From IMG/VR virus record IMGVR_UViG_3300042350_001482, positions 1-29,338 of that record: DNA of 29,338 bases; one strand, written 5' to 3'. Below the pieces are notes generated by a model. The model was not told the origin of the DNA. It did no database searches and worked only from the letters and a program-made list of their open reading frames with translations. Shown in pieces: positions 15,142 through 22,829 of the stretch. This DNA is from a virus. The position numbers were made by a program, and so were the translations under genes. Position 1 is the first letter of the stretch, and each line of letters starts with the position of its first letter.

Positions 15142-15238
15142 CTGTTTTTAGTTTATTTCGTGAATAATTACTTGTGCGTTCAAAGTCATCTTCATGACAA
15201 GTGAATATAACGTCTATGTTTTCAAATTTCCATTTCAT
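14957..15238 (-). CDS. Acidic hypothetical protein overlapping a membrane protein gene
   Basis: A 93-residue protein starting MKWKFENIDVIFTCHEDDFE, 20 bp after the metallophosphatase stop. The unique part is residues 1-33; the rest is read from DNA that also encodes the membrane protein in another frame. That shared part is polar and disordered in appearance (SDICESSEDIVNT, KHKPRRKATKVSD). The start codon and spacing fit the operon, but much of the tail may be a by-product of overprinting. I do not recognise the protein. Confidence 0.45.
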   Translation of the reverse strand: MKWKFENIDVIFTCHEDDFERTSNYSRNKLKTDDRIIIIDGANIDGNDSTHTESDICESSEDIVNTDKHKPRRKATKVSDVPTVLDNDDSIIE

Positions 15239-15258
15239 ATTAGTAAATATATATTTTA

Positions 15259-15888
15259 TTACATTTTAATTATAATCGGTAATTTTCCATCAATAACAAC
15301 ACCGCAGGCTATCTGAGGCGGTGCATAGTTTTTAGCGTATGCCATAGCGTAAGCCTTCGCATCCACTCCGCAACCGACTTGCATTCCGAACACATTGTTA
15401 ATATATTCGATATAACATTTCGTGTGTGTATGGCCGGCAACCACGGATCTAAATTGATTCTTTGCTTTCATGAATGCCGTTGCTCCTTCTCCATGAACGT
15501 AGTAAACTCCATCAATTATTTTATCAGTAGTAAAATTCCACGTTGGCACTTCAAGTACGTCTTTAAATTCTTTTATCCACTTTGCGCTTATTCCGTTGGC
15601 TAATGCCTTGCGTGCCACTATCCTATCATGGTTTCCGATTATAACTGTTCCATTTGGGAACGCCTTGTGCCATTTGCGAAGTTTCTTAATCGAAGAATTG
15701 AGCTCATCTATTGCGCTCAAACCATCGGGATCGGTGCTATGAAATGAGCTATAATGTGAATCGATTATGTCTCCTATAAAAACTACCTTATCACATTTGA
15801 AATCTTTATATTGTTTTTTGCAATGTTCAAGATACCCATCTAAACAAAAGGGCTCATGTATGTCTCCGATTACTAAAACTTTACTCAT
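15259..15888 (-). CDS. Calcineurin-like metallophosphoesterase
   Basis: A 209-residue protein with the full set of metallophosphoesterase motifs: GDIHEP (D9, H11), GD at 39-40, GNHD (85-88), a His in VHGEG (H132) and GHTHT (152-156). The two-metal site hydrolyses phosphoesters; the substrate could be RNA or DNA ends, a cyclic nucleotide or a phosphoprotein. The first 42 residues are duplicated upstream at 15929-16054, followed there by a piece of the regulator's C terminus. It shares 8 bases with the chimeric mini-ORF (ATGAGTAA). It belongs to the segment between the late regulator and terminase. Confidence 0.9.
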   Translation of the reverse strand: MSKVLVIGDIHEPFCLDGYLEHCKKQYKDFKCDKVVFIGDIIDSHYSSFHSTDPDGLSAIDELNSSIKKLRKWHKAFPNGTVIIGNHDRIVARKALANGISAKWIKEFKDVLEVPTWNFTTDKIIDGVYYVHGEGATAFMKAKNQFRSVVAGHTHTKCYIEYINNVFGMQVGCGVDAKAYAMAYAKNYAPPQIACGVVIDGKLPIIIKM

Positions 15889-15925
15889 GTTTCTTTAAAA
15901 TTTTGCGTACTTTTTTTATTGTAAT
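15763..15925 (-). repeat. Tandem segmental duplication, copy B
   Basis: This 163-bp copy holds a regulator-tail-like stretch (ITIKKVRKILKK) and the first 42 codons of the metallophosphatase. It aligns to 15929-16092 with one single-base indel and scattered, mostly synonymous changes. Only 3 bp separate the two copies. Confidence 0.85.
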
Positions 15926-16054
15926 ATTAATTATATCACCGATAAACACTACATTATCACATTTGAAATCCTTATATTGTTTTTTACAATGTTCTAAATA
16001 CCCATCTAAACAAAAGGGCTCATGTATATCTTTAATTACTAATACTCTGCTCAT
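15881..16054 (-). CDS. Chimeric mini-ORF from tandem duplication
   Basis: A 57-residue frame, begun by an ATG overlapping the regulator stop (ATGA). Residues 1-42 (MSRVLVIKDIHEPFC...) copy the N terminus of the downstream metallophosphatase with differences at residues 3, 8 and 34; residues 43-57 (NITIKKVRKILKKHE) copy the regulator's C terminus. Of the differences in the shared 42 codons, about twelve are synonymous and three change the residue. G8 of the GDIHEP motif is K, and the rest of the metal site is absent, so no enzyme activity is expected. It could be translated as a linker in a coupled operon; whether the peptide does anything is unknown. Confidence 0.5.
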   Translation of the reverse strand: MSRVLVIKDIHEPFCLDGYLEHCKKQYKDFKCDNVVFIGDIINITIKKVRKILKKHE

Positions 16055-16092
16055 AGTTTGCGTAATATTTTGCGTACTTTTTTAATGGTAAT
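15929..16092 (-). repeat. Tandem segmental duplication, copy A
   Basis: This 164-bp copy includes the true C terminus of the sigma-like regulator (ITIKKVRKILRKL and stop) and a truncated metallophosphatase start. It is the upstream partner of 15763-15925; the unit shift is 166-167 bp. The direct neighbours of the copies are unrelated, so the duplicated unit is defined by these borders. Confidence 0.85.
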
Positions 16093-16509
16093 GTCAACAC
16101 TTGACCTGGGTATTCCTGTTTCACGAGATAGGCTTGATATCGTATGTTGTTTATCTGAAAATATCTTGAATAGTTCTTTATCATACCAAGCCAGGTCTTC
16201 TAATGCTTTGATATATTCGAGCTCGTTATGGTCGTATTCTTTATAGTCAATAATGTCATCAGTTATTTCATTTGACTTTTGATTAAAAAACATTTTATAG
16301 AATGGGCCTGTATTAGACCGCCATTGAGTAAGCATAATTCTGACTACATAAAACCTTACCCCACCACTATTAATAATTTCTTCATAGTTTTTCTTACTAT
16401 ATAGCTCCTCTAAAGCATAGTGTAACAAGTCCATATGTAATTCATGGTTGTTAGTAATCTTCTTACTAGCTTCAATTAAGATAGGATATTCTTGAACTAT
16501 ATCAGTCAA
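16051..16509 (-). CDS. Sigma/RinA-like transcription regulator, probable late gene activator
   Basis: A 152-residue protein. The N-terminal two thirds are helical with HMDLLHYALEELYSKK (25-40) and FYVVRIMLTQWRSN (53-66), as in small phage sigma-like or RinA/ArpU-type regulators. Residues about 120-150 form a helix-turn-helix resembling sigma region 4 (ISSLSRETGIPRSSVDITIKK). It lies between early and late genes and directly before the late block, the place for an activator of the late operon. A possible -7 box (TAACTTTG at 16536-16529) precedes it without a clear -33 element. Its last codons are copied in the tandem duplication. The regulator call is good; the late role is inferred. Confidence 0.7.
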   Translation of the reverse strand: MTDIVQEYPILIEASKKITNNHELHMDLLHYALEELYSKKNYEEIINSGGVRFYVVRIMLTQWRSNTGPFYKMFFNQKSNEITDDIIDYKEYDHNELEYIKALEDLAWYDKELFKIFSDKQHTISSLSRETGIPRSSVDITIKKVRKILRKL

Positions 16510-16544
16510 TTATGATTCATTTGGAAAACAAAGTTAGTATATTA

Positions 16545-16751
16545 TTAATTGATTAAAATTATATTATGTTCATTCTTTAACTCAAATAACTTTTCTTTAA
16601 CATCTTCGATGTCAACTAGTCCATCTGTATTTTTCCATTGTCTAAAAAAATTATGGAATAAATCGAATAAAAAAGCATCTCTGTTTTGCGCTTGAAAGTA
16701 TGGCATCAGCTCGTTTTGGTCTTCACCTGTAATCTTAAATTCTATTTGCAT
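16545..16751 (-). CDS. Small hypothetical protein
   Basis: A 68-residue, acidic, mainly helical protein with FLFDLFHNFFRQWKN in the middle and no motif that I recognise. It lies 35 bp upstream of the regulator and 56 bp downstream of the nuclease, so it is probably on the same transcript. It has no Cys, no membrane segment and no signal peptide. Confidence 0.5.
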   Translation of the reverse strand: MQIEFKITGEDQNELMPYFQAQNRDAFLFDLFHNFFRQWKNTDGLVDIEDVKEKLFELKNEHNIILIN

Positions 16752-16807
16752 AATGTGTTATATAATTTACTTGTTAATGATTATGATGTGTAGTATAAGT
16801 CACGTTA

Positions 16808-17308
16808 TTAAAATGTGCTATCATACCATTCAATAAAGTCATCAATATTCCTAGCAATGACATAAATACCCCCCGCTTCATTGATTGAATGTTCATATTT
16901 CTTTTGATCCTCGCTTTGTCTGTCTTTGCCATATTTAACCTCTATTTTCACACTTACTCCTACTTTCATGTTATTGACTACCATTGGGATGGTTGCGCTT
17001 ATATCAGCGCTTCCTTTCGTTCCTGTACCTTTTTGCCAACTAACCGAACCAACTACCCTTGTAAAGCCTAAAACGTCCTTAACTGTCTTTGTATTGTCAA
17101 TTCTGCGCCCCATTGTGTTTATCCTTTCAGCTTGACCGCCATTAAATGTAATCCAGTCAATAATGCATCGAGTTAAGCCATTAGCTCCATTATCAGTTTT
17201 GGTATAATGACTGAATGATTTGATGTCATCTTCTGTCCACGTTGGGTATTTTCTAATCAGATGTTCACGCTTTGCTTGTAGGAATCTTTTTTTGGTTTCT
17301 CTATTCAT
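16808..17308 (-). CDS. VRR-NUC-like PD-(D/E)XK nuclease
   Basis: A 166-residue protein. The motifs GSADI (99-103), EVK (123-125) in VSVKIEVKYG and a conserved-looking Gln in QSEDQ (131-135) are the active-site layout of VRR-NUC/Holliday-junction-resolvase-like nucleases, where the Asp and the E-x-K hold the metal. The N-terminal part is basic (KKRFLQAKREHLIRKY). It follows the primase-helicase by 2 bp, so it is likely in replication or in cleaving branched DNA before packaging. The exact substrate is unknown. Confidence 0.8.
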   Translation of the reverse strand: MNRETKKRFLQAKREHLIRKYPTWTEDDIKSFSHYTKTDNGANGLTRCIIDWITFNGGQAERINTMGRRIDNTKTVKDVLGFTRVVGSVSWQKGTGTKGSADISATIPMVVNNMKVGVSVKIEVKYGKDRQSEDQKKYEHSINEAGGIYVIARNIDDFIEWYDSTF

Positions 17309-17310
17309 GT

Positions 17311-19704
17311 TTAAAATGTTAATCCGTCTTCAATAGGTAAATTATTAATCTCGTTTTTAGGCTTGTTGATTTTGTCAATTATCTCAAAATATACGCCCAT
17401 ATTATCTTTGCTGTGAATAATGTTAAGTCCTTTAAATGTTACATACGTATCAATCCATTGTTTGAACTTCTTTCTAGTAAGCCACTTTCTGAAATCTTGA
17501 TAATCTGTTAAGAACTCCTCAAATATAACTTGATTATAAATTCTCGTATTCGTTTTAAAATGTTCCCCTTCAATAGAAAATTCGTAGAATTCGCTTGATG
17601 TCTTGTTAATAAATTTACGTACTTCAAGATTCTTAAACTCATGCTGAACCAATCCGTTCGCTAAATAATACTGCACACAATCAATCATGAAGTTATCAAA
17701 TTTAGTCCATTCAATGTCCGACCATTCATCAAATAATAAATGATTGAATACTTGTAAAGGTGTATTATTAGCATTAAAAAAACTACTAAACTCAACTTCA
17801 AATTTTCTGCGCTCGAATGATCCACCAACGCCACCAACTGTGTAATTCGTTGTAATTAATATTTTCGGGCTTTTCTTTACTGGGAGCTTGATTGCTAGTT
17901 GACCTTTGCGCTCTAAAGTAATACCTTCTGTTATAAGACTAAATAAACTCTCAAAGTCAAAGTTCTTTTTAACGTCATCAAATACCAATATTTGACAATC
18001 TGCTGAAATAGTTTGATACTTAAACTGGTCTCCAAAACTAAAGGACTTACCATCTAAACTATTTAATTTTTTCATTTGGCTTAATGCATTCCAAAATAAG
18101 CCCTTACCACTCCCCCCATTTGGAGTATCTGAAATAGTCTCATCATTTAAAATTATAGCTTTGTTATTTGCGCTTGTTTTGAATGAATGAAGTAAATACC
18201 CAATAACTGAACGTAGTGAGTTATATCGTTGTGTCTCCTCATTTGCTATGTAAAATAAAAATTTAGAAAATACGCAATTATCCACTTTTATGTAGGTAAA
18301 TTCTCTATCTATTATTTGATTTTTCCATACGTACCCTTCACTATCAATATAATCAATTTGCTTAACTTCATTTTTTGAAATAGATATTATCTTGTTTTTA
18401 AAGTATAGATAACAATTATCAATGTCATCTTCTAAAAGTTTGACTTCTTTAGTCTCTAAAAATGATAAGAAATCGAATGAGAAATATTTAGTCTTTTCAG
18501 CCATGTAGTTAAACGGCTTCATTCCTATATCTTCTTTGAACTCTAAATAGTTAAGGGTATAATCCTTTATCATATCCTTATTTGTCTCCTCTAATAAGTT
18601 TTCAAATATCTTAATGAAGATAAATCCATTCGTTCCACTAGGGTAAAATTTAAAGAAATTACGTTCCTGTAAGAAGTACTTAAACTTATGCTGTAAAATT
18701 TGAATATTGCCTTTGCTAGAATATTCCCAAAAGTCAGTTATACTAATATTTTCCTTTACATTCTCGATGGCATTCTCAATTTCATTTTCCTGCAAGTCTG
18801 GGAATTGTTTTTTTATTCCTTTGATGTCTTTGCCACTTCTTATTTGCTTTTCAATTTTATCCTTTGTAAAAGTATCTTCAAAAAATTTAGTTCCAAAACT
18901 ACCAGTTCGTTGGTATGCGCTTTTAATTATAGTCTGAATTTCACGTAAAGGAAAGTCATCTCTTACATATTCCATGCATACATTCTCACATACGTTTTTT
19001 GGAACTCCAAAGTCATTGAAAGCAATGGCTAACTTGAATAGGTTATTATTCCTTTCTCCTTTACCCATTGGGAATTTAGTAAACCATTTTCGTAAATTAT
19101 CTACTATTCTATTTTCTGACCTTATCGGTATGTTTACGTTTATCGTTTCAACTTCGTATATGTCAGGCTCATTTTTTTCCATCCATGTCAAACTATCTTC
19201 GTTTATGTGAATTTCAGGATCGTAACTCTCAAAACAAATTCTGCTAATATTTGAACATGAAATGTCGAAGTATTTTGAATTATACTTATCCTTTAGGCTC
19301 TCAAAGTATAGTTTATGATTTTCTATTTCATTTGGTATTTTAACCAGGCATTTTAGACCATTACCACTTGGCGAAGTAAACACACTAAACGTATATGCAT
19401 CTTCTATTAATTGCGCTCTAAATTCGTTTAATAGCTCATTATTCTCAAACTTATCAAAGTCAAGACAAATTAAACCGCTGTGTTCGATAATAGAGGCGTC
19501 ATTTCGCTGTCTAAACGTTCCGCTGAATAGAATGGCTGGTAATTTCTTTTTAAGCAAATTTTGAGCTTCTACGCTCGAATTTCGTATTTGTTCAACTAAT
19601 TGTTTTGAACTTCCTTTTTTTATCCTATCGAGAATAAAAAATATATCTCTGTTATATCCAGCGGAAACGTCTCCGAATGATTTGTATATTGTTATTTGTG
19701 GCAT
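17311..19704 (-). CDS. VirE_N-type primase fused to SF3-like helicase
   Basis: I choose ATG at 19704 (797 residues, MPQITIYKSFGD). Upstream candidates are ATG at 19719 and GTG at 19728. Residues 1-165 resemble the VirE N-terminal (BT4734-like) primase-like domain, with LICLDFD (78-84) and SPSGNGLKCLV (111-121). The C-terminal part is a P-loop helicase: NGGSGKG (529-535), an acidic Walker B in ILVFDDV (572-578) and ILITTNY (615-621), then FERRKFEVEF. This order (primase then helicase) is the usual replicative enzyme of small phages; it would open the origin and prime synthesis by the host polymerase. No DNA polymerase is present. Its leader carries a candidate promoter and complementary segments that cover both ATGs. 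Confidence 0.85.
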   Translation of the reverse strand: MPQITIYKSFGDVSAGYNRDIFFILDRIKKGSSKQLVEQIRNSSVEAQNLLKKKLPAILFSGTFRQRNDASIIEHSGLICLDFDKFENNELLNEFRAQLIEDAYTFSVFTSPSGNGLKCLVKIPNEIENHKLYFESLKDKYNSKYFDISCSNISRICFESYDPEIHINEDSLTWMEKNEPDIYEVETINVNIPIRSENRIVDNLRKWFTKFPMGKGERNNNLFKLAIAFNDFGVPKNVCENVCMEYVRDDFPLREIQTIIKSAYQRTGSFGTKFFEDTFTKDKIEKQIRSGKDIKGIKKQFPDLQENEIENAIENVKENISITDFWEYSSKGNIQILQHKFKYFLQERNFFKFYPSGTNGFIFIKIFENLLEETNKDMIKDYTLNYLEFKEDIGMKPFNYMAEKTKYFSFDFLSFLETKEVKLLEDDIDNCYLYFKNKIISISKNEVKQIDYIDSEGYVWKNQIIDREFTYIKVDNCVFSKFLFYIANEETQRYNSLRSVIGYLLHSFKTSANNKAIILNDETISDTPNGGSGKGLFWNALSQMKKLNSLDGKSFSFGDQFKYQTISADCQILVFDDVKKNFDFESLFSLITEGITLERKGQLAIKLPVKKSPKILITTNYTVGGVGGSFERRKFEVEFSSFFNANNTPLQVFNHLLFDEWSDIEWTKFDNFMIDCVQYYLANGLVQHEFKNLEVRKFINKTSSEFYEFSIEGEHFKTNTRIYNQVIFEEFLTDYQDFRKWLTRKKFKQWIDTYVTFKGLNIIHSKDNMGVYFEIIDKINKPKNEINNLPIEDGLTF

Positions 19705-19715
19705 TGTAAAAAAAA

Positions 19716-19820
19716 CCATTGTAAGCACTGCTTGTGGAAGTTATGAAAAGTATTTCTACTAATCAATTTTAAGCAATACCTACAATGGCATTTAAAAATT
19801 TATAAATATCGGCTTCCACA
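19716..19820 (-). promoter_or_regulatory. Interleaved complementary segments in the primase leader
   Basis: In the minus-strand RNA, TGTGGAAG (19820-19813), CCATTGTA (19788-19781), CTTCCACA (19740-19733) and TACAATGG (19723-19716) occur in the order b-a-b'-a', as in a pseudoknot. TACAATG occurs again at 19708-19702. Both possible start codons (19719 and 19704) lie in TACAATG, so pairing could hide them. Confidence 0.4.
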
Positions 19821-19845
19821 CCTATTTTTAATTAAAGAATTGAAT

Positions 19846-19879
19846 ACAAAAATATATATTATTTTTTAACTTAAACAAA
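19846..19879 (-). promoter_or_regulatory. Candidate Bacteroidetes-type promoter for the primase operon
   Basis: A -7 box TATTTTTG (19853-19846) follows a TTTG -33 element (19879-19876) after 22 bp, slightly longer than the usual 19. It is the best match to TTTG-N-TAnnTTTG in the non-coding region and would give a leader of about 130 nt before the primase start. Confidence 0.4.
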
Positions 19880-20110
19880 ACTAAATTTAATAAACATATA
19901 TTTATATTCTACATGTGTTTTATTTATATATGAAGGAAACCATTATAAACATTGACTTTTTTTCTTTTCATGCAGGATTGCATGATTGATTTGCCATTTT
20001 GAAAAAAAAATTTTTTCTTGTTTAAACTACTCCTATAAGAGAGACTTCGCATACTTTTTTATACATGTGGAATATAAATATATATAAATCATTGATTTTC
20101 AATATTTTTA

Positions 20111-20455
20111 TTAAAACGGCAAGTCATCAGATCCAGCCTGTAAAACTCTGACATCTTCAACTTTTCCACCTTGATACTTTACTTCGCTAGTCGGGATTGG
20201 CTGGTCTTTAGTTCCTACATTTATTTTGCCATCCGTCCAAAATACCTTGCCATTTCCGAAATAATACTTGTTAACTTTTGCATCTCGTTGTTCTTTCGTT
20301 TGTTCTGCAAAGAAGGATACATTTTGACCATATTGGTTTGACTGGTCTGAAATAGAGGCTGTAAATTTAAAGCCTGTTTCATTTTTGCTTTCGCATACTT
20401 TTACTATCTCTTTCATTTTTTCTAGGGTAATGTAACCGCTAATCATTGTACTCAT
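20111..20455 (-). CDS. SSB-like protein with DDLPF tail
   Basis: A 114-residue protein beginning MSTMISGYITLEKMKEIV. The middle part is beta-rich and basic (FKFTASISDQSNQ, KVNKYYFGNGKVFWTD), and the C terminus is GSDDLPF, the acidic tip by which single-stranded DNA-binding proteins recruit partners (host SSB ends DDDIPF). It is shorter than typical SSB (about 160). The start overlaps the IbrA stop by ATGA. Placement before the primase-helicase fits a replication role. The OB fold is inferred, not seen. Confidence 0.6.
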   Translation of the reverse strand: MSTMISGYITLEKMKEIVKVCESKNETGFKFTASISDQSNQYGQNVSFFAEQTKEQRDAKVNKYYFGNGKVFWTDGKINVGTKDQPIPTSEVKYQGGKVEDVRVLQAGSDDLPF

Positions 20456-21669
20456 ATATTTGTTTTTAATTGTTTAATTGATTTTAATTTTTTTATTTCT
20501 TTAAATTTACCATAAGCATCAGAAAATGGTTGAGTTTGTCCTAAACTTTTACACCAATAATCATTTCTTAACATAACTTTACACATTCTTCTCCAAGAAG
20601 GAACCCAGCATTTTGATTCTAAATCTTCAGGAGCTTCATCAGGAATAATTAAATATCCTCTATCTTGCCAACCTTTTATAAATTTAACAAATCTTTCCCT
20701 ATAATGCATTCTAGTTTTTTGTGGCATAGTTGATAAAAGTAAATTACAAAATGATTGCCAAGTATGTCCTTCAGGTTTTGTAATTTTATTATAACCAGAT
20801 ATATTACCGTTTTCTTGAATATATAAAGCTCCACTATTAACTCCATTTACTCTAACAATTAATTTATACCATGTATCAGGTTCTAAAATATGATATAACC
20901 ATAAACCTTTTCTTTGATCATCACCATATGGTTGACACAATCTTTGTTGACTAATTTTAACCCCTGCCATCATCATTTTATCATAAATTTTATTATGTAT
21001 TAAATTTTTATATTTTCCATGAAATACCCATATGTCTTCTGTTCTCCAATCATAAATTGGGTATATATTAAATAAATTTTTTGAAACTTTTGTAGACCAT
21101 TTCCAATTATTGAACATTAAACCATCTTTTCTAGATGTTATTGCTCTATAACGATGTAATGATTCATCAGAACGTATTCCTATAAAAGCACAAGTATTTT
21201 TACCTTCCGAAAACCATTCTCCAAAAAGAACCATAAATTCTTCAAATTCCATTTTAGGTTGATAAAAATCATATTGTGTTAAATTACTTGCCAATAATGG
21301 TTTTTCTCTAACCCATATATTTTTTTTATTTTCATCCCAACAAATCCATCTTGGTTCATAATTACTTACTGCATTTCTTAATAAAAGTTCTGCACAAATC
21401 CAATGTAATTCAATATACTCATTATACATTTCAATCATTTTTTCAATATGATGAATAGTATCATTATATTGTGCTTCTAAATCAATTATTAATAATCCTA
21501 CTTTTCTATTTCTTTTTTTAGCTTCTGCTAAAACTAGATGAGTCATTACACTACTATCTTTACCTCCTGAAAATGAAATATAAATTTTTTCAAAATTATC
21601 AAAAGTTAAAGAAATACGCTCTTTACTTGCCTCTAAAACTGTTTTATTATTGTATACTTTTGTTGCCAT
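20452..21669 (-). CDS. ibrA: PAPS-reductase-like protein, IbrA family (DUF3440)
   Basis: A 405-residue protein. The N-terminal part has the ATP-pyrophosphatase loop SGGKDS (34-39), then LLIIDLEAQYNDTI, as in PAPS reductase family enzymes. A later segment IGIRSDESLHRYRA and the C-terminal SWRRMCKVMLRNDYWC and DAYGKFKEIKK fit the DUF3440/IbrA family. It forms a pair with the ParB-like gene upstream, as in IbrA/IbrB. Related enzymes take part in sulfur transfer (including DndC in DNA phosphorothioation); the reaction of IbrA is not established to my knowledge. The gene appears more AT-rich than neighbours. The SSB-like gene overlaps its stop. Confidence 0.85.
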   Translation of the reverse strand: MATKVYNNKTVLEASKERISLTFDNFEKIYISFSGGKDSSVMTHLVLAEAKKRNRKVGLLIIDLEAQYNDTIHHIEKMIEMYNEYIELHWICAELLLRNAVSNYEPRWICWDENKKNIWVREKPLLASNLTQYDFYQPKMEFEEFMVLFGEWFSEGKNTCAFIGIRSDESLHRYRAITSRKDGLMFNNWKWSTKVSKNLFNIYPIYDWRTEDIWVFHGKYKNLIHNKIYDKMMMAGVKISQQRLCQPYGDDQRKGLWLYHILEPDTWYKLIVRVNGVNSGALYIQENGNISGYNKITKPEGHTWQSFCNLLLSTMPQKTRMHYRERFVKFIKGWQDRGYLIIPDEAPEDLESKCWVPSWRRMCKVMLRNDYWCKSLGQTQPFSDAYGKFKEIKKLKSIKQLKTNI

Positions 21670-21670
21670 T

Positions 21671-22810
21671 TTAATATATATTTACTTGTCTACCAATTGA
21701 TAATGCTTCATCCATATCTACTTCATTTCTATTATATTTTTTCATCCAAATATTTAAAAATTCCAAGGCAATTTCATTTGCTTTGTTTTGTTGTTCATTA
21801 TTTAATAAATTCCATCCTGAACAAAATTTAGATGGTATTCCTTTCAAATAACAAACTGAAGCTTGTCCTAACCATGCTATTCTATTCATAGCTTTATTTG
21901 TTAAATAATGTTCGCATGAATTAATCCAATTATCTAAAACTCCATGTAATGCAAGTCTAAATAATTTTTCATTTGATAATATTTTATAATATTGTATTTC
22001 ACATTCATGTGAAGTCATACCATCTTTTTTAGATGAATAAAACCCAGCTTTATGACATTCCCATTTTTCAAAAGTATGAAATATTCTTTCAGGATCATTT
22101 GTATTACTTGTTCTATATTTTTCAGTTTGTTCATTACTTAATTCATCTGTTAATATTTCATAATCAGCAATTGAATCTGAAGATTCCCATGATTTACTAA
22201 AATCATCATCTTTAAAAATATCTTGTAATCCTGTTATTTGACAAAGTCTTAATATTTCTTCTTCATCCATACCAAGTTCTCTTGCTATTCTTTCATTTTT
22301 CCAATTTCTATTTTTTAATTCTAAAATAATTTCACTCATTGCATCAACTTGATGTTTTCCTCTTGCTCTATTATGTCTTATTGTAGATGCAATCCTATCA
22401 TTTTTATTGCTTTGTTCACTTCTAATAATTACAGTAGGAGTATATCCTAAAACTCTTTCTCTAACTACACTTGATTCTTTACTTACTCTAGTTCTGTGAA
22501 AACCATCGACTACTTCAATTTTATCACCATTAGGATATGTTACAACTGGTTGAGTATATCCATCATTCATTATGGATATTTCTAATAAAGCCATTTCAGG
22601 AGGAGCTACTTTATTTGGGTTATAATCATTAGCTTGTACATTTTCACATTTTACCCATTTTACAAAATCTACTGGTTCTTTTTTAAATGGTGAATTATTG
22701 TGTATAGATTCTCTTAAACTATTTATTGTTTCAATTTTTTCATCTATTTGCATATTTACTAATATATGCTCAATTTCTTTTTTAATTTTTTCTAATTTCT
22801 CGTTTGTCAT
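21671..22810 (-). CDS. ibrB: ParB/Srx-fold protein, IbrB family
   Basis: A 379-residue protein. Residues about 45-165 form a ParB-like nuclease/Srx domain: YNPN (63-66), DGFHRTR (102-108), the ParB active-site style loop, and HNRARG (146-151). Residues about 165-195 look like a helix-turn-helix (ERIARELGMDEEEILRL). The C-terminal half (about 200-379) is helical with several Cys and Trp and is not a domain I can name; it makes the protein longer than usual IbrB. It ends two bases before the IbrA start, so the pair is one unit. ParB-fold domains can bind NTP or act on phosphate; the joint role with IbrA is unknown. Confidence 0.8.
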   Translation of the reverse strand: MTNEKLEKIKKEIEHILVNMQIDEKIETINSLRESIHNNSPFKKEPVDFVKWVKCENVQANDYNPNKVAPPEMALLEISIMNDGYTQPVVTYPNGDKIEVVDGFHRTRVSKESSVVRERVLGYTPTVIIRSEQSNKNDRIASTIRHNRARGKHQVDAMSEIILELKNRNWKNERIARELGMDEEEILRLCQITGLQDIFKDDDFSKSWESSDSIADYEILTDELSNEQTEKYRTSNTNDPERIFHTFEKWECHKAGFYSSKKDGMTSHECEIQYYKILSNEKLFRLALHGVLDNWINSCEHYLTNKAMNRIAWLGQASVCYLKGIPSKFCSGWNLLNNEQQNKANEIALEFLNIWMKKYNRNEVDMDEALSIGRQVNIY

Positions 22811-22829
22811 AATATTTGTTTTTAATTGT

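Larger units (their letters stand above)
19705..20110. other. Non-coding AT-rich region: origin candidate and primase promoter
   Basis: About 400 bp between the SSB-like gene and the primase-helicase gene without a plausible ORF. It holds a dyad TCATGCA/TGCATGA (19968-19974, 19979-19985), a dyad AAATCA/TGATTT (20086-20098), a bent-type A9T6 run (20002-20016), and three copies of TTCCACA (19814-19820 plus; 19739-19733 and 20072-20066 minus) that resemble the end of a DnaA box. An origin is inferred from content and neighbours; there is no proof. Confidence 0.5.

Noticed and set aside
19968-19985. TCATGCA/TGCATGA hairpin as terminator for the SSB-like gene
   Set aside because: The stem is not followed by a T run on either strand, so it is kept as a dyad in the origin candidate region.
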